A stretch of DNA of 64,000 nucleotides from Nothophoma quercina (lineage: Eukaryota > Ascomycota > Dothideomycetes > Pleosporales > Didymellaceae). The notes under the pieces were generated by a model, which made no database searches, was not told the origin of the DNA, and saw nothing but the letters and a program-made list of their open reading frames with translations. Below, piece after piece: positions 10,037 through 21,265 of the stretch. The first letter of the stretch is position 1; the number at the start of each line of letters is the position of its first letter. The DNA is taken from contig JAKIXB010000013.1 of NCBI GenBank assembly GCA_021642125.1, positions 845,932-909,931 on the forward strand, in the 5' to 3' direction. Position numbers and translations under genes: made by a program.

Positions 10037-11008
10037 ATGATGAGTGCCTTTATCGACTTCTCCTACGTCATTGACTTGCAGCCAGCGAGGCGGAAGGAGA
10101 TTGACCGAGCCGTTGCGGCAGCGCAACTCGAGGCCGAGATAGCTGCTGGGGAAGCGTGCCTTGAGCAGACGATAAAGGGTAAGTATCTACCATACGCATT
10201 CGATGGCCGTACTGACTCGAGAACAGATGCACGCGGTGATCTCGACAAGTCGCTACCACCCACGTCCCATACTGCTACGCATCCTGCTGTGGGAGAGAAA
10301 GTGCCAATCCTACAGTGACTGGGCAAGTCTCAGCGAGTGAAGGAGTTCTTCCGTCCGAGCCATCGCAAGAAGCGCATCGCGGAAGAGTTCGTCCTCTTCC
10401 AGCGCATGCCGTCGCACATTGATGAGCCTGTGGAGCCGCCGTTGCTACCAGGCGCTGGTCTGCTCAAATTGCAGGAGCCTGAGTAGAAGCCACTACCTGC
10501 GTCACCGGCCGGCACCCATCTAGGTGCAGAGATGACACGCGATGGTTTCGACAACGAGACCACCGCTCTCCCGCCTGTGGCTAGCAGCCAGCAGGTCGTC
10601 GCTATTCCGCGAGTGCCTGTCTCTGCTCTAGAACAAGAAGAAACCGAAATCGACAACTCGGATGTGATGTTCGGCGAAGGCCTCGTCGCTCAGGTCTCGG
10701 AGGAAGCTGTTGAAGCCTGGGACTCGCCAGGCAATCGAATGTCCACCCGCCCGGACATTTCCCTGAAGTGGAGGCCTGACAAGCTTGAGGCCTTGAGGGC
10801 GGCAAGCAATGGCGAGCAGCTGCCGGCGATTGTTACAACACCAGTGACAATCCCTAAGGAGTTCTTTCCCGTTCCGAACGCGTGGTCAGAGCCAGGTGCC
10901 ATTCCTATCCCAAACTTCTCAATGTTGGAAAATAGCCCAATGGCTGTTAAGCGCGAGGTAGATGAGGTGGCCGAAGATGCGCAGAAGACGCCAGCGTCTA
11001 GTAGGTAG
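10037..11008 (+). pseudogene. Hypothetical gene interrupted by two in-frame stops
   Basis: One reading frame looks coding throughout but has TGA at 10316-10318 and TAG at 10484-10486. It starts at an ATG at 10037 preceded by a good 5' UTR intron (GTATGT at 9977 to CCTAG at 10035). A 48-nt intron (GTAAGT at about 10179 to ACAG at about 10226, CTGAC branch) splices in frame. The pieces read MSAFIDFSYVIDLQPARR, then after the TGA KSQRVKEFFRPSHRKKR and VEPPLLPGAG, then after the TAG a Glu/Val/Pro-rich tail to a stop at 11006-11008. The family is unknown to me. Either the gene is dead, the stops are sequence errors, or I have missed a small intron; no good donor removes both stops. Confidence 0.5.
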
Positions 11009-12326
11009 TTCGGCAGTGGAAGGATAAAGTCGTGAGATAGAGAGGAGCTATTCGGACACCGTGGAAAAGTGTAAGATGATTGCAATGCAGTATTTTGAGA
11101 AGCCGCCAACCTTTGACATACTCCAGTCTATTGCTTACTGTTCACCAGCTCATACAGACCCAACAATGTCGTTCTTGAAGACAAGGGCATGCGTGCATAC
11201 AACACTGCCGACACAACGGACGACCTCCCGGCTACGCTCTGACAATACGGTACTCTATCCGAGCGATATCGAGAAACTCGTGGTCAAAATATGCAGAAAG
11301 CGTGAATAAAGCATAGACATTTACGAACATCGCTCTCCATGACCGGTGGCGGGTGGCTGTATTTCGCACTTCATCAGCGAGGACACTGCAGGCGCAAGGG
11401 CCACCACCGATGTGAGCCGCACGGCGTTCGGTCTGCCTCGCTCTGGGCCACCATCAGACAGAAAATCTTCTCACCAACACTCCGCTCACCACAACCGATA
11501 CCGGCACGTATGGCACGACCGAGACAGCGCCAGGCTCAGCCGAGATGGATGTGGAGAATTGCTGCTGTCACGCAAAATTATTGTTATGGGGTGTCGTTAG
11601 TTTAAGAGCGATTGCGGCTGGGTACATGCGGCTCAGAATGGGGGTATTGTAGAGCGGAAGGGTCACGGGACGGCTTGTGCACAGGAAACCTAGCGATTTG
11701 AGGTACAGTGTGAATGCCGAGTGTGGGGAAGTTGGCAAGAGGGTCACGATGGTCGCGATGAAACGTACGAGTGCGCAAGATAACAAAGAAATAGGACTGA
11801 TGCTGTCTTGGACGCCTTGGATCATCGGGTGCATCTGGTGATGACGATGAAGAATGACGTTCTGCCGCGCCAGCTGCAGGCGACCGCGCTGACAGGACCC
11901 GCAAACCTTCTGGAGATACAGTATCAAGAACTGAGCGCCTTCCGACGATGCCGTGCTCAGCTTCTCCAGGAATGGCTGCAGCCATTGCCCAATCACAAAA
12001 GCTCCGCTTACAGGCCGATAGGGTCAGTGCGGCGTCGTCAGTCTGGGGCAGCTCTAGGTTGACCGACGCTGGCCGAGCATCGCGCGCAACATCGTGGGCG
12101 TTCCATGGAAGACCCTGAGTGTGCTTTGGAGTATATATGGCGTCAAGTACGTTTCTGGTAGTGACCAGACCACCGGACCGCTCTCAAGTGAATATTTGAA
12201 GACAAACGGGTTTCGCAGGAATTCACTTCAAAACGCCACCACCGTCCTCAATACTTTACTACCACCACACATATCAACACAACATATCAACCTTATCGTC
12301 GGGAGTAGTTCGCACACATAATAAAA
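11009..12326. other. Long intergenic stretch, no recognisable gene
   Basis: Open frames here (for example 11346-11600 on plus, 11602-11985 on minus) are short, overlapping and unlike any family I know. The last ~150 bp hold the proline dehydrogenase promoter, with a CCACCAC/CACAACA-rich leader before the ATG at 12327. Confidence 0.4.
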
Positions 12327-13804
12327 ATGGGCTCCCGCTTCCAGCAGGTCCAGCGCCTCCAGCGTCTTTCCCTCGCACCCACATCCAGGATCCTGGCTCG
12401 CAATGTTCACCAGAGCTCCCGCCACAACACTGCCATTCAAGGGCCGGCACCCACATCACCACCCACACAGCTTTTGTCCACCAAGACATACCGTCAGGGA
12501 TCAACACCAAAGTCTGTTCTCGCTCGCCTTCCCACATCCACGGTGGCCCGGTCATACCTGATCACTGCTATGTCGTCCTCACCCGCTCTCCTCGGCCTCA
12601 CATTCACAATCCTGCAAAAGATGCTCGACTCCAAGAACTACCTCATGGATGTTGAGCGCAACCCAATCATCAGGACTCTTCTGAAGAGCACTTTCTACGC
12701 CCAGTTCTGCGCTGGTGACAAGGCTCACGAGGTCAAGCCCAACCTTGCCGCTGCACGATCAGTGCTTGGTTATGATGGTGTCATTATCGAGTACGCATTG
12801 GAAGTCCTTGGTGGAAGCGAGCCCACTGCCGCCGAGACCGCTGCTGAGATTGAGGTATGGCGCAAGGGCATGATGAAGAGTGTCGAGATGGCGAGCGAGG
12901 GCGACTTCATTGGTCTCAAGTAAGCAATCACCATCATCTATACACCTCTCCCTTGTACTAACATTAGTTCAGATGGTCCGGACTTGGCCGTCACGCTCTC
13001 CACCTCCTCCAGAACCAGCAAGACGCCACCCCCGAGATGTGGGCCGCCATCACCGAAGCCTGCGATGCCGCTGCTGCAAAGGGCGTACGCCTCCTTCCCG
13101 GTGCCGAAGAGGAGATCACCAACGTCGGCCTCGAGAAGTGGACCGTCGCACTCCAGAAGAAGTACAACACCAAGGAGTACGGCCGCGCCCTGGTCTACAC
13201 CACCTACCAGTGCTACCTCCGCGCGATCCCCGCCCGCATTGCGCAGCACCTCGAGAAGGCTTCCAAGGAAGGCTACATCGCCGGCGTCAAGCTCGTGCGC
13301 GGTGCCTACCTCAACTCCGAAGCACCGGGAACCTGCTTCGACACCAAAGAAGGCACCGATGCATGCTATGACGCCTGCGCCTCGACTGTCCTACACCAAC
13401 AATGGTCCTCTACCATCGCGCCTTCCGACCCCGCCACCCCCTTCCCCGACGTCAACATCGTCCTCGCAACCCACAACCTGGCCACCATCCAGGCCGCCAA
13501 GGCGATCCGCGCGGAGCAGATGCTTGGCACTGCGCCGGAGAAGCTGCCACGCTTGACATACGCGCAGTTGCAGGGTATGGCGGATGAGATCAGTCAGAGT
13601 CTCGTGCAGGATCCGACCATGAAGGCAGATGAGAACGCGAAGGTTGTCAAGCTGCTTGCATGGGGAACCCTGACGGAGTGTCTCAACTTCCTCATCCGGC
13701 GCGCGGCAGAGAACAAGGAGGCAAGCTTCCGCACAGAGGATACGCGCAAGGCTATGGGTGCCGAGCTGTGGAGGCGCATGAAGGGTGTTGTCGGTCTCGC
13801 TTAA
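12327..13804 (+). CDS. PUT1: Proline dehydrogenase (proline oxidase), mitochondrial
   Basis: Two exons, 12327-12919 and 12973-13804, with a GTAAGC...TACTAAC...TTCAG intron, give 474 aa. The N-terminus is basic and Ser/Gln-rich (SRFQQVQRLQRLSL... RILARNVHQSSR), a mitochondrial presequence. The FAD-dependent (beta/alpha)8 barrel of PRODH is seen in VRLLPGAEEEI, ALVYTTYQCYLRAIP, GYIAGVKLVRGAYLNSE (substrate-binding KLVRGAY), FPDVNIVLATHNLATI, YAQLQGMADEIS and the C-terminal NFLIRRAAENKEA (the LxRRxxEN proline-binding element). It oxidises proline to pyrroline-5-carboxylate and feeds electrons to the respiratory chain. In some fungi PRODH lies in a proline cluster with a permease and a P5C dehydrogenase; here a permease follows tail-to-tail but it is not proline-permease-like. 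Confidence 0.93.
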
Positions 13805-14819
13805 GCGGAGCGGACGACACGGTCACGAAGTTTTGATGGGCGCTCGACGATTGTCGAAGCTCGAGTTTTGGGTTTGCATAGCATGGCGTCTGAGGGCGTT
13901 TTTTTCTCTTCTTCACATTAGCGATTCTTTTACAGCGGCATCGCATGGAGCATGGAATAATCTCGAGTTGGGATTCCGTGCCCCTTGGGTCTTTGGGACC
14001 GCACACTAGCTAGCCATATACCTGCCGATTTCTAAACGGCTTTTAGTTTGTATGATTCAACGAAGACATTGAAAACAAAAATCTTCTCCAGCCTTGCGCT
14101 TCGCGGCTTCATGAAGTCGCTTCGTTTGTGAATGTGGATTGGCATAGCCTCATGGCTGACAAGCTGCGTTAGGTTGCTGTCCAACGTCGGTCCCACCTGT
14201 CAACATGTCCACTTTCTCTTGCTTCCCCCAATTATGCAGCTATCACATACCAGAACTTCGTCTGACCATGTAGCCAGCGAGCAACGAATTTGCCGGGGAG
14301 AGAATCATGGACCGAATAGACGCTGTTCGTAGAAAATCTCTAGATACACGGCAATCTGTTTCGCGTACCATGGCCGTAAGTTCCTGCGCGAACCTGGTGT
14401 TTGTTTTTTTTCTCATGCGAGTGTACCTGAGGATGGAAAGATGGGGAAGTCCGCGAAGGTCTAAGGAGTTTCCACGCGTCAAACAGCAGCCCACCAGCCA
14501 TCTATAGAAGTTTCAACAGCGTCGTACTACCTGATGGTTGAGATTGGTATTTCTCAACAGTTCGTATTTGTGAGCTGAGAATCGAGAGAGGTGGTGACTG
14601 CATGCGAGCCATTGGCTGTTCGCCGTTGTCGCGGAACGAGCATTTCAGGCCTGAGGAAATTATATCATGGCCTTCAAACGGCCTCCAACGGATTACACGC
14701 AGAACAATTTCTCCTACACAGTGCATAATGACCATCAGTATGGATCGCCTATTGTCGTCATGGCACCATACTCGAGTCACGCTATTCTCCACGATCACTT
14801 GCGCCTAACTCGGGTACTC
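13805..14819. other. Intergenic between two convergent genes
   Basis: About 1 kb between the convergent 3' ends of proline dehydrogenase and the permease. No family-like coding sequence seen on either strand. Confidence 0.45.
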
Positions 14820-16604
14820 TCAATCCAGTCCAAACCTCGCGATTGGAACCTGGAAACGTTTCCTACCCGAAACACACCAATCCAAGATCGCACACAAGAT
14901 CACAGCTCCTGTAATCGGGCCCGCATAATTCATATTCACCGAGTCCACCGGCAAGAACGCAGGGAACGGCATCCAGATGAGCATGAAGACAATGTAGCAC
15001 AAAGCCGCGACATTGATGACCGGCCCCGCCCAGCCAAGTTTGAACGGCCCCCAAGGGATCGGCGTCGGGTGCGATGTCGACAAGCGCCTCCAGCATAGGA
15101 ACAGGATTGGGAAGAAGTACGATATGTACAGCGCCAGGGCTACCAATGAGATGGTTGCGTTGAAGGCAGTGCTGCTCCCAATATTAAGCAGTGAAAGGAG
15201 GCAGATACATACGGCGACCAGGATGAGAGCGTTAACAGGCAACTTGAATCTCGGATGTACTTTCGCGAAGGTCGGAGAGAAGGGCAACCCATTGTCCCGC
15301 GAGAAAGCCCAAACAAGCCGCGAGGTCGAAGCGAAGCAATTGAAGAAGGCGATCATAGCTAGAACGGTAATCATGGAAACAAAGAAGTTGGTGACTGCCC
15401 TCGATCCTGTGGCTTGGTAGTACACTTGGAGGATTGGGAGGGGGTCGGCCAAAACGATGTCAACATCTCCGATCGTAAAGAGTACAGTCATCATATACAA
15501 GAATTGCATGATCGCGTTGAGTACGACAGCGTTAATCATTGACCGTGGGACCTGCACACGGGCTTTTTTGACCTCGTCCGACATGTGTATAACGCTGTCG
15601 AAGCCTGCAATCGCGTCAATCGAAGATCGTTGCTGGTAGGAAGTTCTTCCAGTAGGTTCGAACTTACCGGTTAGTGGATATGTCACCGTAAGTAATCCTA
15701 TACCCCAAGCCACAGCTGGATTCGTCCATCCACTGATATTGTTGGTCAGGGTTTGAAAGACGTACTCGGCCGTGCTACGTTGTGCTAGCAGGAGCAGGGT
15801 TATGATACTGGCAGAGAAGACGCCCACGTGACAAAGAGCTCCGAAAGCTTCGAGAGCAGTGATGACTCTTTGGAACCAAAAATTGATGAGGAAAGGCACA
15901 ACGGTAGCAGCCCACATAAGCAATGTAAAGTGCCATCTCTGTGGAACGTATGCTGGGTAGTTGAAGATCGCAAGGCCGGTGACGATGTTCGCTACCAACG
16001 CCGTGGTCGACGTGGTGGAACAGATCCAGCCAAGGACAGTGATCCATCCTATCTTGATCAGATGTCTTGATGCGTCTAAAGGATGATCCGATGGCAAACC
16101 CGACGTACCTTGCATCAAGCCAAAGAATCTGTTCCATTTTGGTGCGAATGTTGCGGACCAGCGATACTGGGCTCCGACTGTTGGATCCCTACCCGTCTGT
16201 CAGGTTTCGAGAAAGACGCGCACGATGTCATGTTCCATACATGGAAGCCATCTCTGCGAACGAAATCGCGATAAGAGTGGTCCCAACACCAGCAAAGATA
16301 CAGCCATACACAATAGAGGCTGGGCCGCCGTTTAGGAGCGAAAGCTGCATCGTAGCGCCTGCACCAGTCCAAGAGCACAACAAGACGAAGGAGAAGTTCA
16401 TTGTTGTAACTCGGTTGATACATTTCTCTTCGGTCAGTTGTTTCACAGAGCTTATCGTGGGCTGTTCTTGCAACGTACCTCCAGAACGCCTCCACGATGA
16501 AGCTGCCGCGCGCTAACCCCCTCATTTTCAACTGCTTCTTCTCTGATAACCTCGTCCAATTTTTGCTCTGGAGCATACACATTGACACCTTTGTCGATTA
16601 ACAT
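14820..16604 (-). CDS. Amino acid/GABA/choline-type permease (APC superfamily)
   Basis: Five exons on minus: 16604-16479, 16425-16241, 16188-16109, 16048-15668 and 15604-14820, all GT-AG, giving 518 aa. An in-frame ATG at 16640 could add 12 residues. The protein shows the eukaryotic APC pattern: NRVTTMNFSFVLL at TM1, FAEMASMDPTVGAQYRWSA, MQGWITVLGWICSTTS, GFDSVIHMSDEV (the conserved loop with Glu), VPRSMI, and AFSRDNGLPFS between later helices, with about 12 hydrophobic segments. These blocks are closest to the fungal GABA (Uga4/GabA) and choline (Hnm1) group; substrate cannot be fixed from sequence. The fourth intron is 63 nt and frame-neutral, so skipping it would insert 21 aa (KFEPTGRTSYQ...) before the GFDSVIHM loop. 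Confidence 0.85.
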
Positions 16605-17355
16605 GATTTCGACGGTATTGGCAGAACGTAGGAACGTCAAGGTCAGCGCAGCAGCTCAGAGCGTATTGTGATATATTCCCGGTAGATGACACGCTCTCAG
16701 GGCTTATATGTAGTGTCTGATAGCTGCTTACAAGGCGGGGCAATCTCTTGTATCCTGGATGTGCCCGCAGAATGTAACAGGGCAGACTGCAGGCGCAGGG
16801 TCCTGCAAGCCCTACGTGTCGCCGATCAAATCTTGGAAAGGAACATCATTCATCTCTGAGCGTTATACGCAGTACTAATGGTGGTCACTTCAACAGATGT
16901 ACAAACTTTCTTGTATCTGACTGAGATGAGGACCGTGAGCGATAATTTAGACTCTCACCTGCCATTGTGTTCGATATTGCGAACGATGACGGAACATTGA
17001 CTTGAGAAGGTAGCAGGGGGGTCGAGCAGGACCGGAGCAGCTGCAGCGTCGTGCAACGATCTTGTAAGAAGTTAGCCTTGTCTGAGATCATTGGGTATAC
17101 GAACTGCAAAGGCGGGCGCACGAGAATTACAGACTAGTCGGACGGGTTCGAGGATGGTGATAAGCGGCGACGATAGGGAAATGACAGGTGTCCTGCGGAT
17201 GCGTAAGAACGCACCTGCTGTGTGTCAACTTGGCATGTGCATCTAAAGCAACAATGAAGAGGTATTGGTAAAACGTTTTGAATATAGGTGGCAGTATCTA
17301 CTTGCATTGATTAAAAGCTTATGGGTCATTACAGCTTCGCCTTCCCACCGGATTG
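16605..17355. other. Intergenic, permease promoter side
   Basis: Upstream region of the permease and downstream flank of the 6PGDH gene. No gene recognised. Confidence 0.45.
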
Positions 17356-19068
17356 TCATACACCAGGAGGCTTGCCATAAGTTTCCTTTTGGCTTGTCGC
17401 AGGCTTCCACTCAAAGTGGTGCTTTCCCTCCATTGGTTTCTTTACCTGAGCATCCTGGTCGCCCTTCTTGTCGAACATGTGGCTGCCAAAGTAGTCCAGC
17501 TCCGCCTCGTAGAAGCTGGTAGGCAGATCAGTGCCAGTCGAGACCTTAAAGTACTCGAGACTGGCACTCAACGCAGGAACGACTTGGTCTGTCTCGACTG
17601 CTTTGGCGATGACGCGACGCAGAGCAGGGTACGAGTTCTTGATGTCCTTGGCCACGACTGATGAAAAGTTGAGATTTAGGTCTTCTGAAGAGGGATTGTT
17701 CTTGAGAACAGGCGCAAGAATGTTGTCTGAGATGTAGTCGGCTTGGATGATGCAACCTGCGCGCCAGATTTGCCACACTTGCGAGTAGTCAATCGACCAC
17801 TTGTGCTCCTGATCGGCTCGAGCGATGATGTTCATGCCCTGGATATAACTGGCCAAGCAACCTGTATAGGTCGCTTTCCGAAGGTCCTCGATGAAAGCCT
17901 TCTTGTCTTTGATGTCGTTCAGCTCACTGGGTGGGAAGCCACCACCGAAGTTCTTGCTTGCGCGTTCGCGGTCGCCACGGTAGGCAGACGCCAGACGTAA
18001 AGCGTGTGCAACGTTCAGGGTGAAAGCAGGGACGTGTAACTCGATAGCCTCAGTGTTGGACCAGATGCCTGTTCCTTCTTCGCCAGTGATGTCCTGCACG
18101 ACCTTATCGAGAACTTCTGATATGACAAGAGGGTGCTGCTGTGGGTCTGGGTTCGATTTGTCCCCAGGCTCGTGCTTATGTGAAAGGTCGGCTCCGATCG
18201 AGACTAGGAATGTGCCTTGCTGTGCTTCGTGTCAGCAGGTGTGTTCAGTTCACTTGCATCAAGACTTACCAGTTCACCAGATGAGTTCCATTGCTTGAGA
18301 ATGTCACCGATTTCCTCGTAGTCGAGCCCCATTTTTCGCATGATGCCCCAAGCTTCGCAGATGGCGCTCATCATGCCGTGTTCGATGCCGTTGTGCACCA
18401 TCTTGACATAGTGACCAGCACCTCCTTTGCCAATGATGCCCACGCAAGGCTTGCCATCTTTGTCCTTCGCCGCAACCTTCTGGAGCAGTGGCAGAACCTC
18501 CTTCAACCCAGATTCATCACCACCTGGGCACATCGACGGCCCGGCGCGAGCTGCTTGATAACCGCCGCTCACACCGCAGCCAATGTAACGGATTCCCGTG
18601 CCTTTGCACTTCTCCTGTCGACGCTCGGTGTTGGCAAAATGTTCGTTACCGCAATCGAGGATAATGTCGCCCTTAGACAACTTAGGCTCTAGGCCTTCGA
18701 GGACTTTGTCGCCGACACCTCCATGGGGCAGAGAGAAGACGAACAGACGTGGCTGTGAGAGTGATTTGACGAGCGAATCGTAGTCTTGGGTATACGTTAG
18801 TAAACATTCCATATCGAGTTTGGACAAGAATGCGTGCCTGTGTGCTTCGTGATCTTTCCATTATAGCCAGCTTTCTCAGCCTTTTCGATCACCGCATCCA
18901 TGGCCTCTTCAGACGGATCTGAGAGGTTGACATGTACGTCATCTTCCGCGAAAAGTAGGGCCATGCCTCCGCCCATACTCCCGCAGCCAATCATGGCAAT
19001 CTGCAACTGTCAGTCGCTCTGCCTTGGACAATCTGCACCGCTTGACTGACTGATGAGAATTTCGACAT
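17356..19068 (-). CDS. 6-phosphogluconate dehydrogenase paralogue
   Basis: Exons on minus 19068-19051, 19000-18838, 18784-18270 and 18219-17356 give 519 aa. The tiny first exon (MSKFSS) is inferred to supply an ATG before IAMIGCGSMGGGM, the NADP-binding Rossmann loop; the alternative is a start at 18994. The second intron (18837-18785) begins with GC, not GT, has a TTTACTAAC branch site and ends CCAAG, and splicing it joins KHT to DYDSLV in frame. Family marks are ILDCGNEHFANTERR, GCGVSGGYQAARAGPSMCPGG, IGKGGAGHYVKMVHNGIE with the catalytic Lys and Asn, and the C-terminal helical domain with LASYIQGMNII and IWRAGCIIQADY. The enzyme oxidatively decarboxylates 6-phosphogluconate to ribulose-5-phosphate. 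GCGVSGG and SLPHG differ from the main Gnd1 type, suggesting a second, fungal paralogue. Confidence 0.87.
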
Positions 19069-19689
19069 AGTGTTAGCGTACAGCCTCAGACTCGAGCTGT
19101 CGTGAACGATAGGAGATGAGGAACGCAGATAGTAGGACCAGAATGAATAGGTACGTAAGGTTTGAGAACGCAGGAAGGGTAGGGTCTTGGTAGTGAACTA
19201 GCTTATCGAGGAACTGAAGCATGACCGCAGCGAGCTGTGTATAAGCTCTGTTATACAACTGCTCGATGCTAACGAAAGAGTGACGTCGAGTGGGGTCGGT
19301 AGCTCTGGTTTAGTGTGGTTCCATTTCAGATTCTTTCGACAAGGTCTGCAGTGTTCAGCGATTGGTAAAGGAAGGAGCGATAGCCCAGGGCTGGAAGGCA
19401 GCAAGGCCAGCGCAAATGGTGACAACGCCATCATCATTTCGCTGGACCCGCGCGTTCTGATGTCAGAGTGAACGGCTCACCCGGCGCTGTTGAGAGCTTG
19501 GAACGTTGGAGGGGCGCTGGGCGGAAGAGCGTCCGGGCCATGCGGAATGCCCAGGTTCTTTAGTGCGAGCCGCACGCTACGCGGAAAGCTTGACCGTCAT
19601 GCTGCCCACAACGACCCACCCGTACACAACTCAAAGCCCACCACCACCGACGATTCCGCAGTCACCTGATCGCATACACGCTCACAGCC
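19069..19689. promoter_or_regulatory. Divergent promoter between 6PGDH paralogue and Y14
   Basis: About 620 bp between two divergent genes. A 49-codon ATG frame on minus (from 19222) holds one hydrophobic stretch (YLFILVLLSAFLI), but it lies in the 6PGDH upstream region and has no other support. Confidence 0.4.
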
Positions 19690-20214
19690 ATGGCCGATGC
19701 AGAGATGGAAGTAGACCAGGTCGAGCAGCCTGAGACCAGCTCGACAGAGCCCAAGGGCGGCGACGCGCGCACTACGGCAGGCGCAACGGCTGTACGTTCA
19801 ATTGAGGGGTGGATCATCATTGTCACAAATGTCCATGAGGAGGCGACGGAGGAAGACGTGCAAGACATGTTCGGCGAGTTTGGCACTATCAAGAACTTGC
19901 ATATGAACCTCGATCGCCGAACAGGTTACGTGAAGGTAAACAGTCCATGTTGTGCACGTGAAGGCATAGGCTCACCCATCCAGGGCTACATCCTCATCGA
20001 ATACCCCACTCTCGAAGAAGCGAACGCTGCGATCAAGGGCGCAAACGACGAAGAACTCCTCGAACAAAAGATCACAGTTGACTTCGCCTTCGTCCGACCT
20101 CCTCCAGCAGCCAAGGGACGCCCTCGCGACCACGACAAGCGACAGAGTGGACGCGGTGCGGGGCGTGCAAGGAGCAGGAGCCCTGGGCGTGATGGCGAGG
20201 ACATGGAGGACTAG
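19690..20214 (+). CDS. RBM8A: Y14/RBM8A, RNA-binding subunit of the exon junction complex
   Basis: Two exons, 19690-19935 and 19984-20214, give 158 aa. The 48-nt intron is frame-neutral (GTAAAC...CCAG) and its removal joins RRTGYVK to GYILIEY exactly as in the RRM of Y14. The single RRM (about residues 40-120) reads EGWIIIVTNVHEEATEEDV, FGEFGTIKNLHMNLDRRTGY and VDFAFVRPP, characteristic of Y14. An acidic N-terminus and an Arg/Ser/Gly tail (GRGAGRARSRSPGRD) follow the family plan. Y14 pairs with Mago nashi and sits on mRNA upstream of splice junctions. Presence of an EJC component fits the intron-rich genes around it. Confidence 0.93.
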   Translation: MADAEMEVDQVEQPETSSTEPKGGDARTTAGATAVRSIEGWIIIVTNVHEEATEEDVQDMFGEFGTIKNLHMNLDRRTGYVKVNSPCCAREGIGSPIQGYILIEYPTLEEANAAIKGANDEELLEQKITVDFAFVRPPPAAKGRPRDHDKRQSGRGAGRARSRSPGRDGEDMED

Positions 20215-21265
20215 ACAAGTGCGGCAGACACACAATCACACACGTACAGCACAAGGCCACTCGGTCTGTATGGGGGGCCAGACTGGCTCAACGCGTGTTG
20301 GTGGCCCGCTATGAAGATTGGAATTTACCAAAAAGACGTTGAGAGGAATCAATTGAGCCTCCCGGCTTGTTCTTATACAGGGCAGGTCGGGCTTTTACAC
20401 TTGCCTTGTAAGTACGACGCGACTTAGCTCTGAATCCTACTGACCAGACCTACAGAATGCCTGGTGATCCTCGTTTTGACGTGAAGACTTTGCCTCAACT
20501 ACACTGTACCGCACTAGTGCACACCCCAGCCAGAAGTGCCTTCACGACCTTAGACCGGCAGGGACAGATGATACACCGGTAAACAAAGCCCGTGCCAGAA
20601 TGAAGGTGAGCAATCTGTCTGCGCTTCAAAGTCACTTGGGTGTGCGTGCATAGGGGATTGAGATATACCGCCAGCCGTGGAACGCTGAGATGGCAGATCA
20701 CTGCGCTCAGTAGAGCTCGCACAGTGCCACGCAATGCGGTTACATCTACAAACAAGGCAGATATCAGGATCACAGCCTGCATCATCACGAAAATGCAGTG
20801 ACTGGGTCCGAAGCACGCACTTGTTCGTGCGAAGCTAGTGGCCGCGCGCCGATTGGCTGGAATATAGCGAGCCACCAGCCACCTCCAAAACCACGTTGAG
20901 TCTCGCAACAACTGCTCCGAATCATCCATCATGACTTTGCTGTGCATCAACTTTGCTTGACCCATACAATATCAACTATCTGCATGAAAGGCAATTGAGT
21001 CTGCTATTGTCGGCAAGTCGAGCTTGTGTGCCGTCAACGGTCCCGTATTTCAAGGCTGCCGATCTCCAGGGCTCCTTCTCGTTCGAGGTTGGTCATCGTT
21101 CGTTGCACTATCCACCTTCCTGAAGCACAATGGCTCGCCTGGTGCTATGATTGTACCCCTGCTATCATGTAGCTGTCGCCATCGTCATACTGTGCACTGC
21201 ACTGTATATATCTGGTTCCCTTCCGGTCTTTCGCTCGTGCATCTTCGCATCAGCATTCTTACGCC
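20215..21265. other. Intergenic, no gene seen
   Basis: About 1 kb. A 156-codon minus frame at 20495-20965 has no family resemblance and unusual composition (Cys/Arg/His rich), so I read it as chance. The right part is the S28 peptidase promoter. Confidence 0.4.

Noticed and set aside
12938..13556. Long frames on both strands within proline dehydrogenase
   Set aside because: High-GC shadows of the real exon 2.
15605..15667. Reading the permease through without the fourth intron, since it is frame-neutral
   Set aside because: The 21 extra residues would split the conserved loop before GFDSVIHM, and splice signals are strong.
13805..16604. A proline-utilisation gene cluster (PRODH plus permease)
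   Set aside because: The permease is of GABA/choline flavour and no P5C dehydrogenase or pathway regulator is nearby.
19073..19258. 61-codon minus-strand frame with one hydrophobic segment
   Set aside because: It falls in the 6PGDH/Y14 divergent promoter, has no other support and no remembered homologue.
20495..20965. 156-codon minus-strand frame
   Set aside because: Odd amino acid composition, no motif, no intron logic and a competing frame over the same bases; most likely chance.
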